Positions 17,453-25,978 of a stretch of DNA of 64,000 nucleotides are shown piece by piece (within the stretch, counting starts at the first letter, position 1; each line of letters begins with the position of its first letter). Below the pieces are notes generated by a model. It was not told the DNA's origin. It saw only the letters and a program-made list of their open reading frames with translations, and searched no databases. The DNA is from CAYQOX01 sp964419335 (GTDB taxonomy: Bacteria; Hinthialibacterota; Hinthialibacteria; Hinthialibacterales; Hinthialibacteraceae), in assembly GCA_964419335.1 (NCBI GenBank), contig CAYQOX010000014.1, forward strand, positions 29,129-93,128. Reading direction: 5' to 3'. A program made the position numbers and the translations under genes.

Positions 17453-18790
17453 TCAAGCCTTCACAATTTTATCGCGATTGTGGGTCACATCCTTGGTTGC
17501 GTTACGGGTATCGACCACCACTTTGGCATGATCAGTCACCCATTGGTAATCAATACAGGAATGATCGGTTAGGATCAAGACTGCATCATGACGCTGAAGT
17601 TCTTCTTGACTCAAGGAGATCGAAGAAAGACCGGTGGTACCACGACGGGTTTGGGGATAAACCGGGATATAGGGATCATGATAATGGACCTCGATTTCCC
17701 AGTCACGAAGTTTTTCCACCACTTTCAAAGCGGGAGACTCACGCACATCGTCCACATCTTTTTTATAGGCCACACCGAGGACAAGGAGCTTTGCGCCTTT
17801 AACGGCGATGCCCTGGTGAGATAGCGTTTCAACCACTTTGACCACTACATAATTGGGCATACTGGTATTGACTTCACCCGCTAACTCAATAAACCGAGTG
17901 GAAAAATCATACTCCCGGGCTTTCCAGGTTAAATAAAACGGATCGATGGGAATACAGTGCCCTCCAAGACCGGGACCGGGATAAAACGGATGATAACCAA
18001 AGGGTTTGGTCGAAGCGGTATTGATGACTTCCCACACATCGATCGCCATACGGTCACACAGCATTTTTAATTCGTTAACCAAGGCGATATTCACTGCGCG
18101 ATAGATATTTTCTAAAAGTTTCGTCAATTCTGCCACTTGGGTCGAGGAAACACAGACCACTTGGTCAAACAGACATTCATAGATCGCCTTGCCCACCTCG
18201 AGGCATGAGGGTGTGGTGCCGCCAAAGACTTTGGGGATCGTCCGGGTGGTGTGGTCTTTACGTCCTGGATCTTCGCGTTCTGGAGAATAGGCGAGAAAGA
18301 AATCTTCTCCTACTTTTAAACCGTCGCTTTCCAAGCGGGGACGAATACGCTCTTCGGTAGTTCCCGGGTAGGTCGTACTTTCTAAAATGATGAGCTGCCC
18401 CGGACGCAAGGTTTTGGCGATGGCTTCCGCAGTGGCATCGACGGCGGATAAATCCGGTTCGCGATAGATATCCAAGGGAGTGGGGACGCATATAATAATG
18501 ACATCCACTTCCCCTAGGCGTGAGTAGTCGCATGTGGCTTCAAATAAACCGCTGCTTTGCATATCTTGAATCAGGGAAGAGTCGATATGATGGATATAAG
18601 ATTGGCCTTGCTGCAATTGTTCGACTTTATTTGCATCGATGTCAAAGCCGATGGTCCTAAACTTTGAACGTGTGGTTTCCAATACAATGGGAAGCCCCAC
18701 ATATCCTAATCCAATAATACCAGCGGTTGCCTTTCGATTTTGAATGCGTTGAATTAAAGAATTCTTTACTGTCATGCCATTTCCATTCAT
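17453..18790 (-). CDS. UDP-N-acetylglucosamine/hexosamine 6-dehydrogenase (WbpA/WecC type)
   Basis: A 445-residue nucleotide-sugar dehydrogenase that would oxidise UDP-GlcNAc or a similar sugar to its uronate with two NAD+. The N-terminal NAD fold shows IIGLGYVGLPIVLE. The middle has ESTTYPGTTEER and AYSPEREDPGR. The catalytic Cys is in GLGGHCIPIDPFYL, and ELAGEVNTSMP follows. The UDP-binding C-terminal domain contains LGVAYKKDVDDVRESP. These features match WbpA-type UDP-GlcNAc dehydrogenase better than UDP-glucose dehydrogenase. It heads the operon with the methyltransferase and lptB. An alternative ATG lies five codons downstream (18775) with a weak GGA upstream. Confidence 0.88.
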   Translation of the reverse strand: MNGNGMTVKNSLIQRIQNRKATAGIIGLGYVGLPIVLETTRSKFRTIGFDIDANKVEQLQQGQSYIHHIDSSLIQDMQSSGLFEATCDYSRLGEVDVIIICVPTPLDIYREPDLSAVDATAEAIAKTLRPGQLIILESTTYPGTTEERIRPRLESDGLKVGEDFFLAYSPEREDPGRKDHTTRTIPKVFGGTTPSCLEVGKAIYECLFDQVVCVSSTQVAELTKLLENIYRAVNIALVNELKMLCDRMAIDVWEVINTASTKPFGYHPFYPGPGLGGHCIPIDPFYLTWKAREYDFSTRFIELAGEVNTSMPNYVVVKVVETLSHQGIAVKGAKLLVLGVAYKKDVDDVRESPALKVVEKLRDWEIEVHYHDPYIPVYPQTRRGTTGLSSISLSQEELQRHDAVLILTDHSCIDYQWVTDHAKVVVDTRNATKDVTHNRDKIVKA

Positions 18791-19049
18791 TGACGGTTTC
18801 GATCTTTCCTGTCTAAATTAACGTGGTACGTTAGAGAGATGAATTCGCTTCACTCTGAAGCAAGAATGAGTTTATCTTGCTTTTGTAAAGAATCTTCGTC
18901 AAGCTGTGTAATATCACCTATGTAGTATGAGCGAGTTGATTTCTTCCAACCGTTGGGAAAATGGAAAAAAATTCTTCTTACGATTGAAGTTGTAGATAGT
19001 ATAATAAGAGAAACAAATTATAGAATCCGCATAGAAACCTTTTACTCCA

Positions 19050-19526
19050 ATGAATAAAAAAAATTCTTCTGAAGAGGGAAAACATATTGTTGCGCGGAAT
19101 CGAAAAGCCCGGCACCAATACCACATTCATGAAACCACCGAAGCGGGTATTGCCTTGCAAGGAACCGAAGTCAAATCCCTGCGGGAAGGCAAAGTCAATC
19201 TAAAAGATAGTTTTGCCAGCATCGAAAAAGGTGAAGTGTATCTTCATGAATGTCATATCAGCCCTTATCAATCGGGGAGTTATGCCAATCATAATCCCAC
19301 GCGTTCGCGCAAATTGCTTTTGCATAAACGGGAGATTGTTCGCCTCTTTGGAAAAGTGCAAGCGAAGGGGTTCACCCTGGTGCCGCTGAGTATTTATTTC
19401 ACTCGGGGGAAAGCCAAGGTCAATCTCGCCCTTGCGAGTGGGAAGAAGCAGTACGATAAGCGCGAGGATATTAAGAGGCGGGATCTGGAACGCGAGATGA
19501 AACGCGAACGATCTTTTAAATGGTGA
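19050..19526 (+). CDS. smpB: SsrA-binding protein SmpB
   Basis: A 158-residue trans-translation factor that binds tmRNA and brings it to stalled ribosomes. Diagnostic segments are IVARNRKARHQYHI, GIALQGTEVKSLREGKVNLKDSFA, LHECHISPYQSGSYANHNP and RSRKLLLHKREI. The basic C-terminal tail (REDIKRRDLEREMKRERSFKW) inserts in the mRNA channel in known structures. No strong ribosome binding site is seen before the ATG; a TATAAT stands at 19000-19005. The ssrA gene is not in the window. It overlaps the next gene by seven bases. Confidence 0.95.
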   Translation: MNKKNSSEEGKHIVARNRKARHQYHIHETTEAGIALQGTEVKSLREGKVNLKDSFASIEKGEVYLHECHISPYQSGSYANHNPTRSRKLLLHKREIVRLFGKVQAKGFTLVPLSIYFTRGKAKVNLALASGKKQYDKREDIKRRDLEREMKRERSFKW

Positions 19527-20176
19527 AAAAAGCGATCCAACCTTATCTTCCAATCCCTTTGTCCTGGCTGGCATGGGGGTATTTGCAAATCGTAGCCCGC
19601 ACTTCACGGGTTGAAATTCAAGGGACGAATTATCTTCCATTGATCAAAAACAAGAAACAGCCCATCATCATTGCTGTTTGGCATAATCGATTAATGCTTC
19701 CTCTTTTTTATTTTCGCCATTTACCGGTCACCACCTTGGTTAGCAAAAGTCAGGACGGCGAGCTCATAAGCCAAACGATGAATCGTTTTGGTTTAAACAC
19801 CGTGCGGGGTTCCGCCTCCCGTAATGGCGCCGAGGGGCTCTTAGGTCTTTTGCGTCAAACCCGCCGCGGAGTGAGCGTCGCCATCACCCCGGATGGTCCC
19901 CGGGGTCCCCGAGAAACCATCCAGCCAGGCATTGTGCACTTGGCGAAAATGTCAGGCTTGCCGATTGTACCCCTTACCCTGCACTGTTCCCGTCACTACC
20001 GGGTGCACAGTTGGGATCGCACCATAATTCCCTTCCCCTTTTCACGAATCATGATTATTTTTGGAAGTAAAATTATGGTGAATAAAGAAGACAACGTAGA
20101 AGAAAAGATTCTCGAGCTTCAAACAGAGCTCGATCGCACCACCCAAATCGTCGATGAACGAATGGAATCCGGCTAG
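19520..20176 (+). CDS. DUF374 lysophospholipid acyltransferase family protein
   Basis: A 218-residue membrane-associated acyltransferase-like protein. It has AVWHNRLMLPLFYF, which holds the His of the family's catalytic site, then LVSKSQDGELISQ, GSASRNGAEGLLGLL, and ITPDGPRGPRETIQPGIVHLA. These are the hallmarks of the DUF374 group, related to LpxL-type lipid A acyltransferases. It may acylate a lipid A-like molecule. The start overlaps the smpB stop, so translation is probably coupled. It converges on the flavoprotein gene with a four-base overlap. Confidence 0.85.
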   Translation: MVKKAIQPYLPIPLSWLAWGYLQIVARTSRVEIQGTNYLPLIKNKKQPIIIAVWHNRLMLPLFYFRHLPVTTLVSKSQDGELISQTMNRFGLNTVRGSASRNGAEGLLGLLRQTRRGVSVAITPDGPRGPRETIQPGIVHLAKMSGLPIVPLTLHCSRHYRVHSWDRTIIPFPFSRIMIIFGSKIMVNKEDNVEEKILELQTELDRTTQIVDERMESG

Positions 20177-20775
20177 GGCTTCGCAAAGGTTGCTCCTGCT
20201 CTATGCACTTTGATCAAATATTTTCGTCTTGCTTCGTCGTTGGCTTCTAAGCCGCCAGGTGTGAGTTTGTCGATTTTTCCGCAGCCATAGAGTTTGCACA
20301 TATTGCTCAACACCTTTATCGGGTGTCGAGTGGTTCCCAGGATTCGATTAAATGGAGAAGGAGTTGCCGAAGACACTAGAATCATGCCCCGCTTCACTTT
20401 CCGAGTTGGATTTCGGGGCTCAGGCGCTTCTTTTTCCCACACAACCGAAGGAATACAACGCTCGACAAAGCGCTGCATACGTGCGGTAATACCGGCCGCA
20501 TACACCGGAGAAGCAAGCAGTAAACGGTCACAATGAAGCATTTCCTGCAGGATGGTTTTGGTTTCATCTTTTTTGATACACGTTCCTAGTTCTTGCCCAT
20601 CGTTGACGCAGCAGGCGCGGCATCCCTCGCAAAAGTCGATCTCATATTGCATCAAGTCAAAAACTTGAATTTCAGCATCCAAACATTTGCTCTTAAACCC
20701 TTCGATAAACACTTCACTTAACGTACTAATAATCCCATTGTTGTGGTAGGTTCCTTTGATGACGACCAGTTTCAT
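20173..20775 (-). CDS. Iron-sulfur flavoprotein / NADPH-dependent FMN reductase family
   Basis: A 200-residue flavodoxin-fold protein. The phosphate-binding loop is KGTYHNNGIISTL near the N-terminus. The segment CEGCRACC, with a further Cys about ten residues later (GTC), gives the compact four-cysteine cluster motif of iron-sulfur flavoproteins. SPVYAAGITARMQRFVER is the second FMN-contact region. It probably moves electrons between NAD(P)H or ferredoxin and an unknown acceptor. GAGG stands five bases before the ATG. It begins eight bases after the GT4 stop, so the two share a transcript, though no functional link is evident. Confidence 0.82.
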   Translation of the reverse strand: MKLVVIKGTYHNNGIISTLSEVFIEGFKSKCLDAEIQVFDLMQYEIDFCEGCRACCVNDGQELGTCIKKDETKTILQEMLHCDRLLLASPVYAAGITARMQRFVERCIPSVVWEKEAPEPRNPTRKVKRGMILVSSATPSPFNRILGTTRHPIKVLSNMCKLYGCGKIDKLTPGGLEANDEARRKYLIKVHRAGATFAKP

Positions 20776-20783
20776 GATTGCCT

Positions 20784-21920
20784 CTATCGTGATGATGGTA
20801 AGGTCAACACCGAATCATAAACCTCTTCGAGTTGATCGATGTTTTTTTCAAAATGAAATTGACATTTTATGCGTTGTTGCGCTTGCTGTGAAAAGTACGA
20901 GCGCAAAGTCTCATCCGAGATGATTCTAAGGATCGCATTCCTCAAGGCTTCCTCACTATGCGGAGGGACCACAAAGCCGGTCTCTTCATGGACGTTTACA
21001 AAAGAGACCCCGGTAGGTAATTGGGTAGAAATCACCGGACAGCCCGCTTCCATCGCTTCGAGTAGGACATACCCAAAGGCTTCGTTGCGATTTATCGAGG
21101 GCAAAACAAACACATTCGCGAGACAGTATAAAGCCTGTTTTTCTTCCTCGGATACATAACCAAGAAAATGGATTTTATTCTCCAACTGGTTTTCTTTTAC
21201 AAGCCGATGTAAAGAATGGCGTTCAGGTCCTTCGCCCGCAAGGTAGAGATGGGCGGGCACCTCCTTCATGGCGTGCAGCAAGTAAGGAAGGCCTTTATAT
21301 TTAACCAAGCGCCCCACAAACAATACCATGGGATGCTGGATCGCATACCGGCGCCTTACGGTTTCTTGGGGGATCACAGAATCCGTTTTCGGCGGCAAAG
21401 CCAACGGTAAGGGCTGACAGCGGTCTTGGTGGCGCCGCAGAGCGCGGGACGAATGCTGCAAAGGCTCGGATGTTGTAAGAATGCAATTGCAGCGGGATAA
21501 GAACAATTGTTCCCACGGTGCGTAGAACGGTTTCAAAAAGCGTTGGCGGATGATGTCACTGTGCCAAGTACAAACAATCGGGGCTCGATCATACATTGCG
21601 TTGGCCGCAAACCAGCCCAAAGGAAAAGGCACATGCACATGAAATAAATCGACCTCTAATTCACGTAAACGTTTAAAATAACGGGTTACCAAAGGTTGAG
21701 AGAGAAACGTGCCCCATCGTGGAACCCTTATCACCCGCACACCATTTTGCCATTCCCGGGTTTCGTAATTGCCATGATTACACGTTAAGACAGTCACTTG
21801 CCAACCACGCTGAACCAAAGCCTCACTCACATCACCCACATGGCGTTCGACCCCACCCACCCAAGGCGGATAGGCCTTATGGCTCATTACAATATGTGAT
21901 TGAATCGTTCGTGTTTTCAT
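20784..21920 (-). CDS. Glycosyltransferase family 4 (GT-B fold)
   Basis: A retaining GT4 enzyme of about 378 residues. The N-terminal acceptor loop is AYPPWVGGVERHVGDV, and the donor-binding region includes FVGRLVKYKGLPYLLHAM, LAGEGPERHSL and the EX7E region NEAFGYVLLEAMEAGCPVIS. It likely builds a surface polysaccharide or glycolipid. The frame is open to ATG 21998, but the first 26 codons there are AT-rich and unlike GT4 proteins. A TTGGCA-like element lies inside them, so I prefer ATG 21920. The flavoprotein gene follows after eight bases. Confidence 0.85.
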   Translation of the reverse strand: MKTRTIQSHIVMSHKAYPPWVGGVERHVGDVSEALVQRGWQVTVLTCNHGNYETREWQNGVRVIRVPRWGTFLSQPLVTRYFKRLRELEVDLFHVHVPFPLGWFAANAMYDRAPIVCTWHSDIIRQRFLKPFYAPWEQLFLSRCNCILTTSEPLQHSSRALRRHQDRCQPLPLALPPKTDSVIPQETVRRRYAIQHPMVLFVGRLVKYKGLPYLLHAMKEVPAHLYLAGEGPERHSLHRLVKENQLENKIHFLGYVSEEEKQALYCLANVFVLPSINRNEAFGYVLLEAMEAGCPVISTQLPTGVSFVNVHEETGFVVPPHSEEALRNAILRIISDETLRSYFSQQAQQRIKCQFHFEKNIDQLEEVYDSVLTLPSSR

Positions 21921-22037
21921 TCCATCCCACTCAATAAAAAAAATCCTGTTATCACACAGTAAAAAAATATCCTTGCCAACATGGCTAAAGTGCATCATAC
22001 TTCATAGAAGACTATTCTTGGAGGTCAACAAAGACGT

Positions 22038-23447
22038 ATGTCTAAACCACGTACTTTGGGTGAACTGAAAGAATCCGGATACCAGTCGGTTCCAGTGAAA
22101 TACGAATTACGGAAGAATCTCATCCATAAATTACAAAACAATAAACCCCTTTTCCCTGGGATTGTGGGTTATGAGAATACCGTAATTCCACAGATCATCC
22201 ATGCGATTTTATCCAAGCATGATATGATCTTCTTGGGCCTGCGGGGACAAGCCAAAACCCGGCTCATTCGCTCGCTTCATTCCCTTTTGGATGAGGAAAT
22301 CCCCATCGTTGCGGGCAGTGAAATCAACGAGGATCCCTTTCACCCTATTTCCAAATACGCCCGCGATGAAATCCGAAAACATGGCGATCACACCGTCATA
22401 GACTGGCTTCCTCGTGAGCGGCGATTTATTGAAAAACTGGCGACCCCGGATGTGACGATTGCCGATTTGATTGGGGATATCGATCCGATCAAAGCCGCGA
22501 AACGGCATCTAGATCTTGCCGATGAAGAAGCAATTCATTTTGGCCTCGTTCCCCGTACCCACCGGGGAATCTTTGCGATCAATGAATTGCCCGACCTTTC
22601 TCCCAAGATTCAAGTTGGGCTATTCAATATTATGCAGGAGCGCGATATTCAAATTCGTGGCTATTCCATCCGGCTCCCGTTGGATATTGCCATGGTGTTC
22701 AGCGCCAATCCCCAGGACTATACCAACCGGGGGCGAATCGTCACTCCCCTTAAAGACCGTATTGGTTCGGAAATTCGTACCCATTACCCCGAAACTCGAG
22801 AACTGGGGATGGAAATCACCGAACAAGAAGCGGATATCTATCACCGTGATGGCATGGAAGTGATTATTCCCCATTTCATCAAGCAAATCGTGGAAGAAAT
22901 CGCACGGGCAGCGCGAAGTAGTAAGGATATCGAGCAAAGTTCTGGGGTTAGCGCCCGCTTTTCCATTACATGTATGGAAAGCTTGATCAGTAGTGCCGAG
23001 CGCCGGGCTTTGATGAATAATGAAAAAGTCATTTGCCCGCGTGCCAGCGATTTCATGTACACGTTTCCCGCCATGACCGGGAAAATGGAGTTGAGCTATT
23101 CGGGTGAAGAGCGTGGAGCCGATATGGTGGCTAAACGCTTGGTCCGCCAAGCGATGCGGATTGTGTTTAATGAATATTTCGGCCATGACGATTGTCAAAG
23201 CACAATCGACTGGTTTCATCTTGGCAACCAAACCTTCGCCATCACTGATACCCTTTCCGCGCGTGAATTAATCGCTCAGTCCGAAAAAGTCCGTGGTTTA
23301 GTGGGGCGTGTCAAGGCTTATTTGAAACAGGAAGAGATTGACCGGCCTGAAGTGTTGGCTTCGGGAATCGAATTCATGCTGGAAGGGTTATACGCCCACA
23401 AGATGCTAAGTAAAACCGAAATGGAAGACCATGTTCGGTACAGTTGA
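22038..23447 (+). CDS. MoxR/magnesium-chelatase-like AAA+ ATPase
   Basis: A 469-residue AAA+ ATPase of the MoxR/ChlI type. Walker A is FLGLRGQAKTRLIR and Walker B with the sensor region is GIFAINELPDLSPKIQVGLFNIMQER. Further on there are SANPQDYTNRGRIVTPLKDRIG and a C-terminal lid domain. Such ATPases act with a VWA-domain partner to remodel or insert metal into target proteins. The partner is the next gene, which begins nine bases downstream. GGAGGTC stands before ATG 22038. Bacterial homologues are often called magnesium chelatase although no tetrapyrrole genes are near; the target is unknown. Confidence 0.88.
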   Translation: MSKPRTLGELKESGYQSVPVKYELRKNLIHKLQNNKPLFPGIVGYENTVIPQIIHAILSKHDMIFLGLRGQAKTRLIRSLHSLLDEEIPIVAGSEINEDPFHPISKYARDEIRKHGDHTVIDWLPRERRFIEKLATPDVTIADLIGDIDPIKAAKRHLDLADEEAIHFGLVPRTHRGIFAINELPDLSPKIQVGLFNIMQERDIQIRGYSIRLPLDIAMVFSANPQDYTNRGRIVTPLKDRIGSEIRTHYPETRELGMEITEQEADIYHRDGMEVIIPHFIKQIVEEIARAARSSKDIEQSSGVSARFSITCMESLISSAERRALMNNEKVICPRASDFMYTFPAMTGKMELSYSGEERGADMVAKRLVRQAMRIVFNEYFGHDDCQSTIDWFHLGNQTFAITDTLSARELIAQSEKVRGLVGRVKAYLKQEEIDRPEVLASGIEFMLEGLYAHKMLSKTEMEDHVRYS

Positions 23448-23455
23448 GGTGTTTG

Positions 23456-24556
23456 ATGCGACGCTTTGAATATACGAGATACCGGGGCGATAGCGAAGAT
23501 AATGATCTGTTCGAAACCGCTCAAGAGTACATGAACCGTCTCATGGATTATTTGTTTTACAGCGACGGGGATGTATCGCAAGCGATCGAGATGATGAAAG
23601 AGGCGGGTGAATTAGGAGACGATCCGGAAGAAGCCGACCGGCGGGCGCAAGAGCTGCTCAATACCTTGGAAGAAGCGGGGTTTGTCGACAACCAAGGGAA
23701 ATTCAAAAAACTCAGTGACAAGGCCTTGCGCTACGTGAGTGAAAAAACGCTGGAGCAATTGCTCGATACGATCCAAAAAAGCCGAACCGGCCATCACGAA
23801 ACGACCCACAAAGGTTCGGGAGATGTTTTCAGTTATGAAACCCGTCCCTGGGAATATGGTGATCACCTCCATCTCGATATTTCCCGCACTTATCAAAACG
23901 CGTTTGTGCGCCAAGGGGTGCAGCTGCCGGTGGAATTACAGCAGGATGATTTGGAGATTATCGAGAGCGAACACCAGGCTCAATGCGCAACGGTGCTCCT
24001 GCTGGATATCAGTCACAGTATGATCCTCTACGGTGAAGACCGATTCACCCCGGCCAAGAAAGTGGCGATGGCTTTATCGCATTTAATTCGTACCCAGTAT
24101 CCGCAGGACTCGCTAAACCTGGTGCTCTTTTTTGACGAAGCCAAGGAAATTCGTGTTGAGCAATTAATGAATACCCAGGTTGGCCCCTATTATACCAATA
24201 CGAAAGCGGGACTCGCTCTCGCCCAGCGGATTCTCGCACGTCATCAGAGCGAGAACAAACAAATCATCATGATTACCGATGGGAAACCTTCGGCGATATG
24301 GCATCAGGGAGAAATCGTGCGGCATTCCTGGTTCGATCCATGGATTTTGCATGAGACCCTGCGGGAGGCGGAAAAATGTCGCAATAAAGGGATAAAGATC
24401 AATACCTTTATGCTTGCTCGGGAAACCATCTTGCTTGAGTTCGTGCATAAGATGACCCAGATTACCCAAGGGAAAGCCTACTTCACTTCCCCACAGACCT
24501 TAGGCCATTACTTGCTTGTGGATTTCATGAATCAAAAACGCAAGGGGCTTTTTTAG
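23456..24556 (+). CDS. VWA-domain partner of the MoxR-like ATPase
   Basis: About 366 residues. The N-terminal half is helical and acidic with no clear motif. The C-terminal half (about residues 170-340) is a von Willebrand A domain with the MIDAS motif DISHSM, a conserved Thr region (YYTNTKAGL) and the Asp in MITDGKPS. MIDAS-containing partners bind Mg2+ and the substrate protein in MoxR-type chaperone pairs. ATG 23456 has GAGGTG six bases upstream, which overlaps the ATPase stop, so the two are coupled. An in-frame TTG at 23444 is a less likely start. It converges on tilS. Confidence 0.85.
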   Translation: MRRFEYTRYRGDSEDNDLFETAQEYMNRLMDYLFYSDGDVSQAIEMMKEAGELGDDPEEADRRAQELLNTLEEAGFVDNQGKFKKLSDKALRYVSEKTLEQLLDTIQKSRTGHHETTHKGSGDVFSYETRPWEYGDHLHLDISRTYQNAFVRQGVQLPVELQQDDLEIIESEHQAQCATVLLLDISHSMILYGEDRFTPAKKVAMALSHLIRTQYPQDSLNLVLFFDEAKEIRVEQLMNTQVGPYYTNTKAGLALAQRILARHQSENKQIIMITDGKPSAIWHQGEIVRHSWFDPWILHETLREAEKCRNKGIKINTFMLARETILLEFVHKMTQITQGKAYFTSPQTLGHYLLVDFMNQKRKGLF

Positions 24557-24557
24557 G

Positions 24558-25970
24558 TCACGACGCTTCCCCGCGCAGGGTTAAGCGTAAGATCGTTTTG
24601 GTATTTTCATGAACGCGGAACTTTTCGGATTGACAATAGCCGGGGATCCATGCGATTTCTTCCCCGAAACAAATGATGGGAGTCATCCCTCTTGCTTCTA
24701 CTGGAATGCCACTTTCTTGCATGATCTTCTTGACTTTTTTGTAGGAATTCATCCCCAGGGGCATCATTTTGTCCCCATCCCGCCGTCCACGCAGGAGTAT
24801 CGGTTCGACAATTTGATCCGCGTCAAATTCCGCCGCGGTTAGTGAAGGTGGAGTTAAGCGAACAACAGATTGGGGTGATAATTCAGCGAGCACCTCTAGT
24901 TCGAGTTCTTCCACAAAGGTTCGTCCTGGAATTTTTATGCGATATTCTTTTTCGATTAGCTTGGTTTCGATTGGTTTAGAAATAAAAAACTCGTTTCGGC
25001 GAAGGTAGAAGGTATACTCGCCAGAAAGATGATAATCGGCTTGAGAGTTTTCACTACGAAGTAAGGAGAGGCAATGTTCGATCTGCTTCCAGGAAGCGGA
25101 GATCTCGAAAGAACGGCAAAAAGCATAGAACAACCGTCGTTGTTCTGCCTGACTCAAGTTCATGAAAAACAAGCGATCACAGGGATGATCCGCGGTGGCA
25201 TTGCCGTGACGCGCGATCCATTTTTGAATGTAATTTTGCCAGAAGCGTTCTTCCTGTTGGGCGATCATCGCAAAACGCGCCAACGCTTCATCAATGTTGG
25301 GGTTAAATTCTTCACGAATGTTGGGCAACAAGGAATGGCGAATGCGGTTCCGGGTAAACTGTTCATCTTGATTGGTCGCATCCTCCCGGTGGGGCAGATT
25401 AATGCTTTCACTGTATTTCTGGATTTGTTCGCGGGTGAGTTCAATCAGGGGGCGGATAATGGGAACTTGAGTATCAACTCTTAGCGGCCATATCCCGCAT
25501 AAGCCAGAGATCCCGGTCGAACGCATGATGCGATGCAAAACCGTTTCGGCCTGATCGTTTAATGTATGGCCAGTCGCGATATGGGTGTAGTTAAGTTCCT
25601 GGGCGGTGTGGATGATTTTTTCATAACGTAGATGACGGGCCTCGTCTTCGAGATTATTGGCTTGCAATGATTCGATTTCTTCGGGATTGAAGCGGCGCAC
25701 GGTCAGCGGTAGATCATAGCGCTTGCTCCACTTCACCACGAATTCTTCATCTTCACGAGACGCCTCGCCGCGCAGGCCGTGTTGAACATGTACCACCCCA
25801 AGTTCATATTTCAATTCATCCCTAAGATGATAGAGGCCATCCATCATCACCATAGAATCGACCCCACCGGAAACGGCCAACAAAAGGCGGCTTCCCGGGG
25901 GAGCCATCTCGTGGCGTAAAAAGGTGTCTTTGACTTTTTCTATCAAGGAAAACACTTCGTTTTTTTGCAT
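24558..25970 (-). CDS. tilS: tRNA(Ile)-lysidine synthase TilS
   Basis: A 470-residue enzyme that modifies the wobble cytidine of tRNA-Ile(CAU) to lysidine with ATP and lysine. The N-terminal PP-loop ATPase has LLLAVSGGVDSMVMMDGL, then VHVQHGLRGEASREDEEFV, ATGHTLNDQAETVLHRIMRSTG and RNRIRHSLLPNI, all diagnostic. A C-terminal TilS domain begins at about residue 360, after an extra middle domain usual in the long form. It starts eight bases after the mgtE stop. Essential housekeeping gene. Confidence 0.95.
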   Translation of the reverse strand: MQKNEVFSLIEKVKDTFLRHEMAPPGSRLLLAVSGGVDSMVMMDGLYHLRDELKYELGVVHVQHGLRGEASREDEEFVVKWSKRYDLPLTVRRFNPEEIESLQANNLEDEARHLRYEKIIHTAQELNYTHIATGHTLNDQAETVLHRIMRSTGISGLCGIWPLRVDTQVPIIRPLIELTREQIQKYSESINLPHREDATNQDEQFTRNRIRHSLLPNIREEFNPNIDEALARFAMIAQQEERFWQNYIQKWIARHGNATADHPCDRLFFMNLSQAEQRRLFYAFCRSFEISASWKQIEHCLSLLRSENSQADYHLSGEYTFYLRRNEFFISKPIETKLIEKEYRIKIPGRTFVEELELEVLAELSPQSVVRLTPPSLTAAEFDADQIVEPILLRGRRDGDKMMPLGMNSYKKVKKIMQESGIPVEARGMTPIICFGEEIAWIPGYCQSEKFRVHENTKTILRLTLRGEAS

Positions 25971-25978
25971 CAGTCCAA

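Noticed and set aside
18791..19049. tmRNA gene beside smpB
   Set aside because: No tag-peptide frame or tRNA-like ends could be found in the 259-base spacer.
22038..24556. Magnesium chelatase for chlorophyll synthesis
   Set aside because: No BchH/ChlH-type subunit or other tetrapyrrole gene is nearby; the pair fits generic MoxR-VWA chaperones.
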